Positions 5,608-11,808 of a DNA stretch of 11,808 nt are shown here, in pieces. The notes under the pieces were generated by a model. That model did no database searches. It had not been told where the DNA came from and worked only from the letters and a program-made list of their open reading frames with translations. Each line of letters begins with the position of its first letter. The first letter of the stretch is position 1. The position numbers and the translations under genes are program-made. The stretch lies in assembly GCA_937891215.1 (NCBI GenBank), contig CALAEU010000010.1, forward strand, positions 1 through 11,808, read 5' to 3'. Origin of the DNA: an uncultured Clostridia bacterium. Its GTDB lineage: Bacteria > Bacillota_A > Clostridia > Oscillospirales > Acutalibacteraceae.

Positions 5608-5976
5608 CTATGTATTCAGGCATTTTTTACAAATACCATAATAAACTGTTTTTTGTGATTGTATTTTAAAACCTGTTTCCTCATATACATCAGGAACTTC
5701 AGTTTTCATAAATACATCTGTAATATTACAACACTCTTTACAAAGCAAGTGAATGTGTTCATTTAAATTACCTTCGTAGTGAACTTTTTTATCACTCGTT
5801 TCAACCACGGTAATAAAACCTTCATCTACTAATTGATTTAAATTTCTGTAAACTGTACCAAGACTTATATTTGGTATTGACTGTTTTACTGCTTCATATA
5901 CCATATCGGCAGTGGGATGTTCAACTGAGAGTTTTACATAATCGAGAATTGCATCTCTTTGTCGCGATTTTCTCAT
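5608..5976 (-). CDS. perR: PerR-like Fur-family peroxide/metal-responsive repressor
   Basis: 122 residues. An N-terminal winged helix (HPTADMVYEAV, then SLGTVYRNLNQLV) is followed by a metal-binding dimerisation domain. C79, C82, C116 and C119 form the structural zinc site. By alignment to Bacillus subtilis PerR, the sensing-site residues are H20 (H37), E68 (D85), H74 and H76 (H91, H93) and D87 (D104). Asp rather than Glu at the D104 position is the known mark of peroxide-sensing PerR over Fur. Glu at the D85 position is unusual. It lacks about 17 N-terminal residues relative to B. subtilis PerR, yet GAGGTGA before the ATG fixes this start. It lies upstream of the reverse rubrerythrin gene, and its own promoter carries a palindromic operator-like site. 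The Fur family is certain; the PerR subtype is likely. Confidence 0.9.
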   Translation of the reverse strand: MRKSRQRDAILDYVKLSVEHPTADMVYEAVKQSIPNISLGTVYRNLNQLVDEGFITVVETSDKKVHYEGNLNEHIHLLCKECCNITDVFMKTEVPDVYEETGFKIQSQKTVYYGICKKCLNT

Positions 5977-5999
5977 TCACTCACCTCGCTTTTATTAAG

Positions 6000-6023
6000 T
6001 AGTAATAATTACTGTTATTACTA
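6000..6023. promoter_or_regulatory. Fur/PerR-type operator on the perR promoter
   Basis: A perfect 9-bp inverted repeat (TAGTAATAA with TTATTACTA, six-base spacer) lies over the -10 and start region of the perR promoter. The - strand contains an inner AGTAATTATTACT, a 6-1-6 palindrome close in form to 7-1-7 Fur-family boxes. The most economical reading is autoregulation of the perR-reverse rubrerythrin operon. Confidence 0.7.
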
Positions 6024-6048
6024 TAAACTATTTTTTCTGATTTGTCAA
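6020..6048 (-). promoter_or_regulatory. Sigma-A promoter of the perR-reverse rubrerythrin operon
   Basis: On the - strand, a perfect TTGACA (6043-6048), a 17-base spacer and TATAGT (6020-6025). The -35 box starts 8 bases after the stop codon of the YkgJ-like gene. Confidence 0.85.
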
Positions 6049-6055
6049 TGCTTTT

Positions 6056-6544
6056 TTAAAAAATTTTTTGAATTTTTTCTAAAAGCTCTATCTGTTCAGT
6101 TATTTCATCTGATAATTCAGTATAAAATCTTTTGATTTCTTCATTTAATAATAAGTATTTACCTACCCTTTTTACTTTTCTTATAAATGCTTTATTGAAT
6201 TTATACTCTCCGTTTTTCAAAGGACAATCTGCTCTTATATCTATAATAGTTTTAATTTTTCCATTTTCTGTCATAAGTGGAAATAACGGATAAATTCTGC
6301 AGGACAACGGTCTTTTGTTTCTGTCGCAAGCACCATTACAAACTGCTATTTTAACACCGCATTCAGTTTCTTTTATTTTAATATTTTCATCTAAAAATTT
6401 TTCTTCACCCGGAAAAATAATCATTCCTGTATTTTCATCACCTTTGCAACATTTGCCATTACAAATTTTGCCACAATCTTCTTTTAATGGTGTTTCTTTT
6501 CTTAAAAGTGAATAACAGGTTAATATAACATCTTCTTTTTTCAT
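6056..6544 (-). CDS. YkgJ-family cysteine-cluster protein
   Basis: 162 residues with ten cysteines in the first two thirds. CGKICNGKCC (C24, C28, C32, C33) is the CxxxCxxxCC cluster of the YkgJ family (putative zinc- or iron-chelating proteins). C62, C69, C73, C82 and C107 follow, and RPLSCRIYPL (78-87) is the typical second motif. The C-terminal 50 residues are helical and charged, without cysteines. It is probably a cytoplasmic metal or Fe-S cluster binder; no reaction can be assigned. AAAGG lies ten bases before the ATG. It is divergent from the small Cys-rich DUF1540 gene. The perR promoter begins directly after its stop, with no obvious terminator, so read-through into perR is possible. 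Confidence 0.85.
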   Translation of the reverse strand: MKKEDVILTCYSLLRKETPLKEDCGKICNGKCCKGDENTGMIIFPGEEKFLDENIKIKETECGVKIAVCNGACDRNKRPLSCRIYPLFPLMTENGKIKTIIDIRADCPLKNGEYKFNKAFIRKVKRVGKYLLLNEEIKRFYTELSDEITEQIELLEKIQKIF

Positions 6545-6582
6545 AAATAAAAAACCTTTCGTTTATTTTTTATTTTTTTGCC

Positions 6583-6588
6583 TATACT
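6583..6588 (+). promoter_or_regulatory. Candidate -10 box of the DUF1540 gene
   Basis: TATACT on the + strand, 50 bases before the ATG; the -35 region is T-rich and weak. Confidence 0.4.
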
Positions 6589-6596
6589 AATTTTAC

Positions 6597-6615
6597 AAGG
6601 TGTTATTTTCACCTT
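6597..6615. promoter_or_regulatory. Inverted repeat in the DUF1540/YkgJ divergent region
   Basis: AAGGTG and CACCTT are perfect 6-bp arms around TTATTTT. They lie just after the predicted start of the DUF1540 transcript, so this is either an operator or a leader hairpin upstream of the ribosome-binding site. Confidence 0.35.
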
Positions 6616-6638
6616 AAATTTCAAGGAGGTAACTTATT

Positions 6639-6800
6639 ATGGAACAGAAAAACAATTCTATCGGTTGCACAGTTGACACTTGCAAATATCACGCACAAAG
6701 TGCCAATTACTGCACAAAAAATGCTATTGAAGTAACTGCTTGTAGCTCTTGTGCAAAAACAAGCGACAACACTTGCTGTCAATCATTCGAAGTAAAATAA
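6639..6800 (+). CDS. DUF1540 domain small cysteine-rich protein
   Basis: 53 residues: MEQKNNSIGCTVDTCKYHAQ at the start and CCQSFEVK at the end. The layout I-x-C-x(4)-C-x-Y-H, C25, then C35, C38, C46, C47 and the final SF matches DUF1540, a family of unknown function common in clostridia and probably metal-binding. It has a very strong AAGGAGGT ribosome-binding site eight bases upstream and its own terminator at 6821-6859, so it is a monocistronic, probably well-expressed gene. It is divergent from the YkgJ-like gene, which is also Cys-rich. Confidence 0.92.
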   Translation: MEQKNNSIGCTVDTCKYHAQSANYCTKNAIEVTACSSCAKTSDNTCCQSFEVK

Positions 6801-6820
6801 GCAAATTTTAAAAATAAAAC

Positions 6821-6859
6821 CGGCAGATTATTAAAAATAGTCTGTCGATTTTGTTTTTT
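6821..6859 (+). terminator. Terminator of the DUF1540 gene
   Basis: CGGCAGATTATT (6821-6832) pairs with AATAGTCTGTCG (6836-6847) with two G-U pairs that work only in the + strand RNA. A T-rich tract ending in six T follows (6849-6859). The last bases overlap the stop codon of the opposing GH110-like gene. Confidence 0.8.
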
Positions 6860-8507
6860 AGTTTGATATATCGTGAACTAAACCTTCCACATTTTTTGCA
6901 ATAATATATTTACCAAAAGATGGTTTACCTTTATATACATTCGATTTCATAAGAATATTTTTGGTTGAACTCACATTAAGCGCAGGAATTGAATTTAACA
7001 TAAACAGATTGTTTTCTATATAAATATTCTCGTGAACAAAACCCGCAAAGCGTCTGTTTTCAGGTGAAATAAGAATTGCACTTTCTTCACAATTCATAAA
7101 CGCGTTGCCTCTTATCATCATAGATTTCACGGCACCGCTTTCGAACCAGGTAATTGCATCATCTGAAACCAAAAGACCACTTTTACCTGTATTTAAAAAT
7201 TTATTGTTTTCAATTAAAACTCTGCCACGTGTTGCAACAATCAATCCTCTTGAAGCAACTCTGTTAAGCGTATTTTCACAGAACTCAACATCAGGACACG
7301 CAGTAATATCTTCAACTACCGCACCTACAGGATTATTTCTTGTTGAAAGCTTAAGTTTTATATGGTATCTGTCAAGCATTTCAGATTGCAGAATTTTTGA
7401 TTCTCCGTGCTCTGTAAGAGTTTTCGGGTCAATAAACACAATTGTGTCGTTAACTCTTAGCGGGTTAAATCCAAATGTGCGTCTGTGACCATAACGGACA
7501 ATAATTGTATCGTCAGTACTGTCAACAACTTTAAAGAATATACCATGAATATTGCAACCATCATCACCCGATGAACTGAAATTGCAATTTTTAATTTTCA
7601 CATTACCACGACACATTGAACAGACAACAAAATCTGCAAGACAAGAAAAATCAACCTCTGAAGCTTCTCGCGGAGAAAAATCTGAATTTTCGAGTGTTAT
7701 ATCTTCAGAATTCTGTGCAACTAGCCCTAAAGAATAATTAAAGCGTTGTGTTATATTCTCGAGTTTAATATTTTTACTACCATCAACTAAAATACCAACA
7801 TTTTTTCTTGCTTTGGGGAACACATAAAAAATCTGCCCCACTTCAAAATCCTTTGGTATTAAATACCTAGCTTTAAATACTCTGGGAGAAACTTCTTTTA
7901 TTGTAGAAACACCGAAAAACGGGTGTGAACCATTTCTTTTTACATGATTATAATTAGATGCTTTTGCAGTCGGAGTCCAACTACCCGAATTTTTAAGTTC
8001 TGTAAAGCCTAATTTATAATCTGTTCCGTACCAGAAATATTCACCATCTTCTTCTTTGTAATTGCTTGACTCATCAATTTTAAAAGTAACATAAAATGGT
8101 GAGGTCTGCATGATAGTTATTTTATGAACATTTGGTTGTACTGTTTCAATGTTAAGATTTTTAAGTGTTACATTTACGCAGTTTTCAATAACGATATTCG
8201 TCATAATACCGTCAAAAATAAATGTTGAGTTGTTAAAATCAATTTCTAAATCGTTTATACCTTTTAAATCAAGTGCAATTTTATGAATATGCTTTTTGTC
8301 TGTTGCAGAATACTCTTTATCTGCAATAGTATTTGAAATATAAAGTTCTCGTTCATTTGCATATTTGCTTAAAAACACATAATTACCTTTTTCTAACAAA
8401 AGATTTTTAGGTTTTGCGTTTTCAGAGGCTGTATTTAAAAGGTTACTAAAAGCAACCGTAACTTCAGAGTCCGGCTTTATGCTGAAAGAATCCGGATAAA
8501 TTACCAA
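6858..8507 (-). CDS. GH110-like alpha-galactosidase, beta-helix fold
   Basis: 549 residues from the TTG start. The N-terminal YPDSFSIKPDS, the central SSSGDDGCNIHG and the long C-terminal block (SRGLIVATRGRVLIENN, then SDDAITWFESGAVKSMMIRG) follow the GH110 pattern. GH110 contains exo-alpha-1,3-galactosidases that remove terminal galactose, including from blood-group B structures. Numbering from the GTG frame (start 8516), D295, D318 and D319 have the spacing I recall for the three key aspartates of characterised GH110 enzymes. No signal peptide is seen, so it probably acts in the cytoplasm on imported oligosaccharide. AGGTGA lies five bases before TTG 8507; the in-frame GTG at 8516 overlaps this site. 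The family is fairly sure; the substrate is inferred. Confidence 0.85.
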   Translation of the reverse strand: MVIYPDSFSIKPDSEVTVAFSNLLNTASENAKPKNLLLEKGNYVFLSKYANERELYISNTIADKEYSATDKKHIHKIALDLKGINDLEIDFNNSTFIFDGIMTNIVIENCVNVTLKNLNIETVQPNVHKITIMQTSPFYVTFKIDESSNYKEEDGEYFWYGTDYKLGFTELKNSGSWTPTAKASNYNHVKRNGSHPFFGVSTIKEVSPRVFKARYLIPKDFEVGQIFYVFPKARKNVGILVDGSKNIKLENITQRFNYSLGLVAQNSEDITLENSDFSPREASEVDFSCLADFVVCSMCRGNVKIKNCNFSSSGDDGCNIHGIFFKVVDSTDDTIIVRYGHRRTFGFNPLRVNDTIVFIDPKTLTEHGESKILQSEMLDRYHIKLKLSTRNNPVGAVVEDITACPDVEFCENTLNRVASRGLIVATRGRVLIENNKFLNTGKSGLLVSDDAITWFESGAVKSMMIRGNAFMNCEESAILISPENRRFAGFVHENIYIENNLFMLNSIPALNVSSTKNILMKSNVYKGKPSFGKYIIAKNVEGLVHDISN

Positions 8508-8640
8508 AATTTTCACCTACTGTATTTTGTTATATAAATATATTTAAAAGAATAGTTAATTTTTAAATTGCCTATAAATAATATAATAAAACATTATAAA
8601 ATGCAATACAAAAAAGATTAAAATAAAATTAAATTTTAAA

Positions 8641-8677
8641 AAGAAAAACCCGTCGCACATTGCGACGGGTTTTTCTT
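8641..8677 (-). terminator. Isolated 17-bp terminator hairpin
   Basis: AAGAAAAACCCGTCGCA (8641-8657) pairs perfectly with 8661-8677 around the loop CAT. The - strand continues as TTTTTCTTTTTAAAATTT, so it works best for a leftward transcript. The GH110-like gene starts 134 bases further on, so it is not that gene's own 3' end. Confidence 0.75.
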
Positions 8678-8722
8678 GAATAGAAGAGTGTTACCTCTTG
8701 CGTACTCGTATTGGCAACTATA

Positions 8723-8741
8723 TAGTAACCATTGGTTACTA
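8723..8741. promoter_or_regulatory. Perfect 19-bp palindrome in the divergent region
   Basis: TAGTAACCATTGGTTACTA is symmetrical around a single central base (9-1-9). It lies between the GH110-like and Gfo/Idh/MocA genes. It may be a repressor operator or the apical part of an RNA hairpin. Confidence 0.5.
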
Positions 8742-8889
8742 CTATTTTGTTGCAAAAATGTGAACAAATTATTAACAATGCACTTTTTTTACTTTGTTTT
8801 TTTACAAAAAAAACGATTTTAGTTAAATATCACACAATATATAGTATCTATTTGTGCATTTTACCACTATTCAAAAACACATTTTTCTA

Positions 8890-8918
8890 TTGAAAGAATT
8901 CGGTTTCTGTGGTAATCT
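8890..8918 (+). promoter_or_regulatory. Candidate promoter of the Gfo/Idh/MocA gene
   Basis: TTGAAA (8890-8895), a 17-base spacer, then TAATCT (8913-8918) with a TGg extension. The predicted start is near 8925, about 40 bases before the ATG. Confidence 0.45.
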
Positions 8919-8935
8919 TAATATGTTAATTAAAC

Positions 8936-8951
8936 ACTTGATATATCAAGT
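8936..8951. promoter_or_regulatory. 16-bp palindrome before the Gfo/Idh/MocA gene
   Basis: ACTTGATATATCAAGT is a perfect palindrome that ends three bases before the AGGAGG ribosome-binding site and sits downstream of the predicted transcription start. It would suit a repressor operator. Confidence 0.45.
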
Positions 8952-8965
8952 TCAGGAGGTCTATT

Positions 8966-10114
8966 ATGGCAAGTATTTTAGATGCTTTTAAAGAAAAGCA
9001 AACAGAAGAAAGAGTTTACACAGGTAAAAAAATCAAAGTCGGCATTATCGGTTGCGGTTGGATTGCTGAAGCTCATGCACAAAGTTATATGAAATGTGAA
9101 GATGTTGAAATCGTTGCTTTAGCAGATATTATCCCTGGCAAAGCAGAAGCATTCGCAAAACAATGTGGCATTGAAGGAGCAAAATACTACAACAGTGACA
9201 GAGAACTTATTGACGCTGAAAAAGACCTTGATGCAGTTTCTATTTGTACATACAACAGACAACACGCTCCTTGTGCTATTAATGCTTTGGAACACGGTGT
9301 TCATGTTCTTCTTGAAAAACCAATGTGCGTTACGTTAGAAGAAGCAGTTGAAATCTGCAAAGCAGAAAAGAAAAGCGGTAAAATCCTTTCAATCGGTTTC
9401 CAACCTCGTTTTGACGAAAATATGAAAATGGTTAAGAAAATCTGCGAAAGCGGTGTTCTTGGTAAAATTTATTACATCCAGACTGGTGGCGGTAGAAGAA
9501 TGGGTATTCCTACACCTTTCGGTACATCTTTCATTCAGGAAGATACTGCAGGTCTTGGTGCTTTAGGTGATATTGGTTGTTATTCACTTGATATGGTGCT
9601 TAACGCAATCGGCTACCCGAAGCCACTCACAGTTACAGGCTTTAAAGCAGGTCTTTTCGGTAAAAAACCTGAATATCTTCAAAAACCTGAATACACAGAA
9701 GTTTTCGGTGTTGATGACTTTGCTGCTGCATACATCCGTCTTGAAAATGACATTGTTCTTGACTTCAGAATTGCATGGGCTATGCACTGCGACACTCCTG
9801 GTGATACAATCATTATGGGTACAGAAGGCGGTCTTAGAATTCCTTCAACAGAATGCTGGAACGGTTCAATTGGCGGACCTATGACAATTTACCACAACAT
9901 TGCTGGGGAATGTGTTGAAACAGTTATTCCTGAATGTACAAATGACGAAGATAACTTCGATAAGAAAATCCGTTCATTCATTGACGCTATTGAATTCAAT
10001 CTTCCTTCACCTGTTCCTTCAAGTCAGATTATTTACAATCAGGCAATCATTGATGGTATTGCTCGTTCATCTGATTTAGGAAGAGAAGTTGAAATCAACA
10101 TTCCTGAAATCTGA
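8966..10114 (+). CDS. Gfo/Idh/MocA family NAD(P)-dependent oxidoreductase
   Basis: 382 residues. A Rossmann domain with GIIGCGWIAEAHA (27-39) binds the dinucleotide. EKP (117-119) carries the conserved lysine. The second domain holds GDIGCYSLDM (201-210), the usual active-site region. An extra segment of about 20 residues precedes the Rossmann fold. Family members oxidise or reduce sugars, inositols and sugar phosphates; some relatives (GH109) use NAD to cleave glycosides. The sequence alone does not tell which applies here. AGGAGG lies six bases before the ATG. It is a single gene, divergent from the GH110-like gene with two palindromes between them, and it runs into repeat element B. A role in handling sugars released by the neighbouring glycosidases is inferred. 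Confidence 0.92.
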   Translation: MASILDAFKEKQTEERVYTGKKIKVGIIGCGWIAEAHAQSYMKCEDVEIVALADIIPGKAEAFAKQCGIEGAKYYNSDRELIDAEKDLDAVSICTYNRQHAPCAINALEHGVHVLLEKPMCVTLEEAVEICKAEKKSGKILSIGFQPRFDENMKMVKKICESGVLGKIYYIQTGGGRRMGIPTPFGTSFIQEDTAGLGALGDIGCYSLDMVLNAIGYPKPLTVTGFKAGLFGKKPEYLQKPEYTEVFGVDDFAAAYIRLENDIVLDFRIAWAMHCDTPGDTIIMGTEGGLRIPSTECWNGSIGGPMTIYHNIAGECVETVIPECTNDEDNFDKKIRSFIDAIEFNLPSPVPSSQIIYNQAIIDGIARSSDLGREVEINIPEI

Positions 10115-10128
10115 TGGGCGCTACACTC

Positions 10129-10334
10129 AAGTGCTGAATGCTGAGTTAAGTGGCTACGCCATAGTTGTAATAATTTGTTGCAATAGTTAATTTATATTTC
10201 CATTTTCAACAAATAAAAGCATAGAGTATTAAATAAAAAGTTCTATCGTTTTCATAAATCGAAAATGATAGAACTTACTTATTTTTATTAACATTTAATT
10301 ATAATCAAGTCCGAAGGACTTCCGAAACTCAGCG
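10129..10334. repeat. Composite intergenic repeat element B (convergent junction)
   Basis: It starts with AAGTGCTGAATGCTGA (10129-10144), which is also present inverted at 2293-2308 in element A. A small hairpin TGGC-TAC-GCCA follows (10151-10161), then an AT-rich arm, a long central hairpin (10238-10276), TTTAATTATAATC, a small hairpin AAGTCC-GAA-GGACTT (10307-10321) and AACTCAGCGCT, roughly the inverse of the left end. Bases 10280-10325 match the complement of 2090-2135. It lies between two convergent genes, as element A does. Confidence 0.75.
10238..10276. terminator. Central hairpin of element B, probable two-way terminator
   Basis: AAGTTCTATCGTTTTC (10238-10253) pairs with GAAAATGATAGAACTT (10261-10276) with one G-U pair on the + strand. 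Downstream is TACTTATTTTTATT. It is the only good terminator between the oxidoreductase and the ywlG homologue, and A/T runs on both sides suit both directions. Confidence 0.55.
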
Positions 10335-10340
10335 CTTTAA

Positions 10341-10892
10341 TTATAGCAGCTCGTCATTATAATTTGCTCTACTTCCACCAATAAATTTTGGTCTTGTTCG
10401 AGCCGCTAAAAGTAACGCGTTACCAATGTTTCTTTCTGAAAGTTTTAAAGGCACTGCAACATTTTTCAAGTGCATCCCTATTAAAACTCCACCAATATCA
10501 ATTCCAGCATCTGCTTTTATACTTTCAACTGCAACAGGATTTTTAAAGTATTTATAAGCAGCGGTTGCAAACGAACCACCTGCTTTTGGTGCAGGAATTA
10601 CATTTACCCTTTCAAGATTTTTTGCCGCTTCACTTTCTATAATTATTGCTCTGTTTAAATGCTCACAACATTGTGCGGCAACAAAAACCCCTTTTGCCTT
10701 AAACACTTCGTTAAGTGTTAAAAATACCTGTTCACCTAACTCCGGACTTGAATTAGTTCCCATATTATCGCCTAAAATTTCACTTGAAGAACAACCAACA
10801 ACGACTATATCGCCACTTTTAAGATTTGCTTTTTCAAGTAATTCTTCAGCAGATTTTTTTAACTGGATTTTAATTTTTTCTATAAATTCCAT
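10341..10892 (-). CDS. ywlG: UPF0340/YwlG family protein (TIGR01440)
   Basis: 183 residues, full length for the family. The conserved motifs are VGCSSSEILGDNMGT (32-46), QCCEHLNRA (74-82), KAGGSFATAAY (103-113), KADAGIDIGG (126-135), IGMHLKNVAVP (138-148) and ARTRPKFIGGSRANY (164-178). The family is widespread in Firmicutes, cytoplasmic and of unknown function. It follows the LCP gene by only three bases and has just a weak GGTGAAAG upstream, inside the end of that gene, so translation is probably coupled. Its 3' end abuts element B. Confidence 0.93.
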   Translation of the reverse strand: MEFIEKIKIQLKKSAEELLEKANLKSGDIVVVGCSSSEILGDNMGTNSSPELGEQVFLTLNEVFKAKGVFVAAQCCEHLNRAIIIESEAAKNLERVNVIPAPKAGGSFATAAYKYFKNPVAVESIKADAGIDIGGVLIGMHLKNVAVPLKLSERNIGNALLLAARTRPKFIGGSRANYNDELL

Positions 10893-10895
10893 AAA

Positions 10896-11808
10896 TTATC
10901 TTTCACCATATCTTGTAAGCAACTGAATTGCGGTAACTCTATCTTCTGCTAACTCAATATTTGTTTTTCCGTAAATAGAATTCTGAACATTCTGTGCAGC
11001 AAGTGGGTAGTCAACCGCCCAGTACCACATAGAAGAACCACTAACACCTTTAATAGCATCTTCGCTTGGTGCTAAAACTTGTTTAAACTCATAAAATGCC
11101 CATTCTTCTGTAATTGCTCTTGTCCCTAATTCTAAAACATCTTTGGTAGTGTAACTTGTTTGTACATAAGGCAAGAAATCTTTTACATAATCATCAAGTT
11201 CAGAAAGTTTAATCTCTTTAGCCTTTCCTAATAACGACTGAATAACCTGACGCTGACGGCGTGTTCTGCTCACATCACCATCGTTGTCACATTTTCTACT
11301 ACGACAAAAAGCAAGTGCTTCGTCACCCGTTAAAGTTACTGCGTCGCCTGCTTCAATACTGCAGTTAGGGTAAGTAGCATTCATATAATTTGCTTCATAC
11401 TGCTGAACAGGTACTGTAACTCCACCTAATTTATCAATTGCCGCTTTAAAGAGCGAGAAGTTGATAAGTGCATAACCATCAATTCTAATTTTAAAGTTAT
11501 TCTCGATTGCAGGAATAAGACCATCTACACCATAGAATGGGAATGCAGCATTAATCTTATTGAACGTACCGCCACTACCATCAGGATTCTGAATATAACA
11601 GAATGAGTCACGCATAATTGATGTAAGAGTCAATGTTTTTAACTCTGTATTGATTGACATAATAAGAATTGTATCTGTAAGACCTGCAATAGCATTAGGA
11701 TTTCTTGTATCAACACCGCAACACAAAATATTTATAACGTGATTGCTGTACATTACTTCGCCACCATTAGTAGCCCATTTTTTAACCGCATCTTTATAAC
11801 TGTCTGCT
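10896..11808 (-). CDS. LytR-CpsA-Psr (LCP) family protein, 5' end outside the window
   Basis: The frame is open to the window edge and gives at least 303 residues. The part before the internal ATG at 11753 (SYKDAVKKWATNGGEV) continues the protein, so that ATG is not the true start. Conserved LCP motifs are NILCCGVDTR, TDTILIMSIN, SIMRDSF, NKINAAF, IDGYALINF, DKLGGVTV, GDEALAFCRSR and DVSRTRRQRQV. These build the polyprenyl-phosphate pocket of enzymes that attach wall teichoic acid or capsule polymers to peptidoglycan outside the membrane. The N-terminal membrane helix must lie beyond the edge. The residues following DVSRTRRQRQV look complete. It is co-transcribed with ywlG. Confidence 0.95.
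   Translation of the reverse strand, partial: ADSYKDAVKKWATNGGEVMYSNHVINILCCGVDTRNPNAIAGLTDTILIMSINTELKTLTLTSIMRDSFCYIQNPDGSGGTFNKINAAFPFYGVDGLIPAIENNFKIRIDGYALINFSLFKAAIDKLGGVTVPVQQYEANYMNATYPNCSIEAGDAVTLTGDEALAFCRSRKCDNDGDVSRTRRQRQVIQSLLGKAKEIKLSELDDYVKDFLPYVQTSYTTKDVLELGTRAITEEWAFYEFKQVLAPSEDAIKGVSGSSMWYWAVDYPLAAQNVQNSIYGKTNIELAEDRVTAIQLLTRYGER

Larger units (their letters stand above)
8641..8755 (-). ncRNA. Candidate small RNA with three hairpins
   Basis: No reading frame fits this segment, yet it ends in a strong terminator that has no gene behind it on either strand. On the - strand one can fold hairpin 1 (outer GCAAC/GTTGC, inner 9-bp TAGTAACCA/TGGTTACTA), hairpin 2 (AAGAG/CTCTT, 8684-8699) and hairpin 3, the terminator. 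No promoter with a good -35 is seen; TGGTAAAAT on the - strand near 8860 is one possible extended -10. I recognise no known RNA family. It could instead be an operator plus an isolated terminator. Confidence 0.35.

Noticed and set aside
7105..7488. 127-codon open frame opposite the GH110-like gene
   Set aside because: Antisense shadow; the - strand carries the conserved GH110 motifs here.
8641..8755. Riboswitch or known RNA (c-di-GMP, 6S, SRP)
   Set aside because: I could not match the conserved core bases of any of these; the segment also lies in the wrong direction to lead a close gene on the + strand.
9567..9884. 105-codon open frame inside the oxidoreductase gene
   Set aside because: Different-frame shadow of a conserved Gfo/Idh/MocA coding sequence.
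11500..11753. True start of the LCP gene at the ATG 11753
   Set aside because: The same frame stays open to the window edge and reads like LCP sequence, so the gene is truncated by the window.

Overview
This is an AT-rich chromosomal window from an anaerobic, low-GC Gram-positive bacterium. It is most likely a gut Clostridium relative of the Ruminococcaceae/Oscillospiraceae type. The evidence is the short AGGTGA/AGGAGG ribosome-binding sites, sigma-A promoters of TTGACA-17-TATAGT form, and the gene set: reverse rubrerythrin, rubredoxin, a PerR-like Fur protein, DUF1540, a YwlG/UPF0340 protein and a LytR-CpsA-Psr protein. There are no tRNA, rRNA, CRISPR, phage or transposase genes.

Layout. 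Bases 1-115 hold the end of an unseen + strand transcript and its terminator. A small rubredoxin gene (113-268, -) is divergent from a clan GH-N (GH28/GH49-like) beta-helix glycosidase (404-2059, +). An antibiotic-biosynthesis-monooxygenase (ABM) protein (2301-2597, -) converges on it across a repeat element. Bases 2598-3282 are gene-free and filled with nested inverted repeats. Two unrecognised membrane proteins follow (3283-3639 and 3748-4332, -), each with a clear promoter. Next comes an oxygen/peroxide-defence block on the - strand: flavin reductase (4441-4941), reverse rubrerythrin (5020-5565) and perR (5608-5976). An operator-like palindrome lies on the perR promoter. A Cys-rich YkgJ-type protein (6056-6544, -) is divergent from a Cys-rich DUF1540 protein (6639-6800, +). 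A GH110-like enzyme (6858-8507, -) and a Gfo/Idh/MocA oxidoreductase (8966-10114, +) diverge from a 458-base regulatory gap with palindromes and a possible small RNA. The window ends with a ywlG homologue and a 5'-truncated LCP gene (10341-10892 and 10896-11808, -).

How the genes may work together (inference). Rubredoxin, flavin reductase and reverse rubrerythrin are typical parts of a clostridial NAD(P)H-to-peroxide electron chain, and the PerR-like protein probably controls it. The two beta-helix glycosidases and the Gfo/Idh/MocA oxidoreductase suggest processing of host or plant glycans. The glycosidase near 404 may be exported; the GH110-like protein has no signal peptide.

The least explained part is a family of composite intergenic repeats. 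Two related copies (about 2058-2308 and 10129-10334) sit exactly at convergent gene ends. Each has a central long hairpin, AT-rich arms, small GC-rich hairpins and outer micro-repeats of the GCAGAAT/GCTGAAT type. A third region (2731-3275) holds nested elements built from different but similarly organised units.
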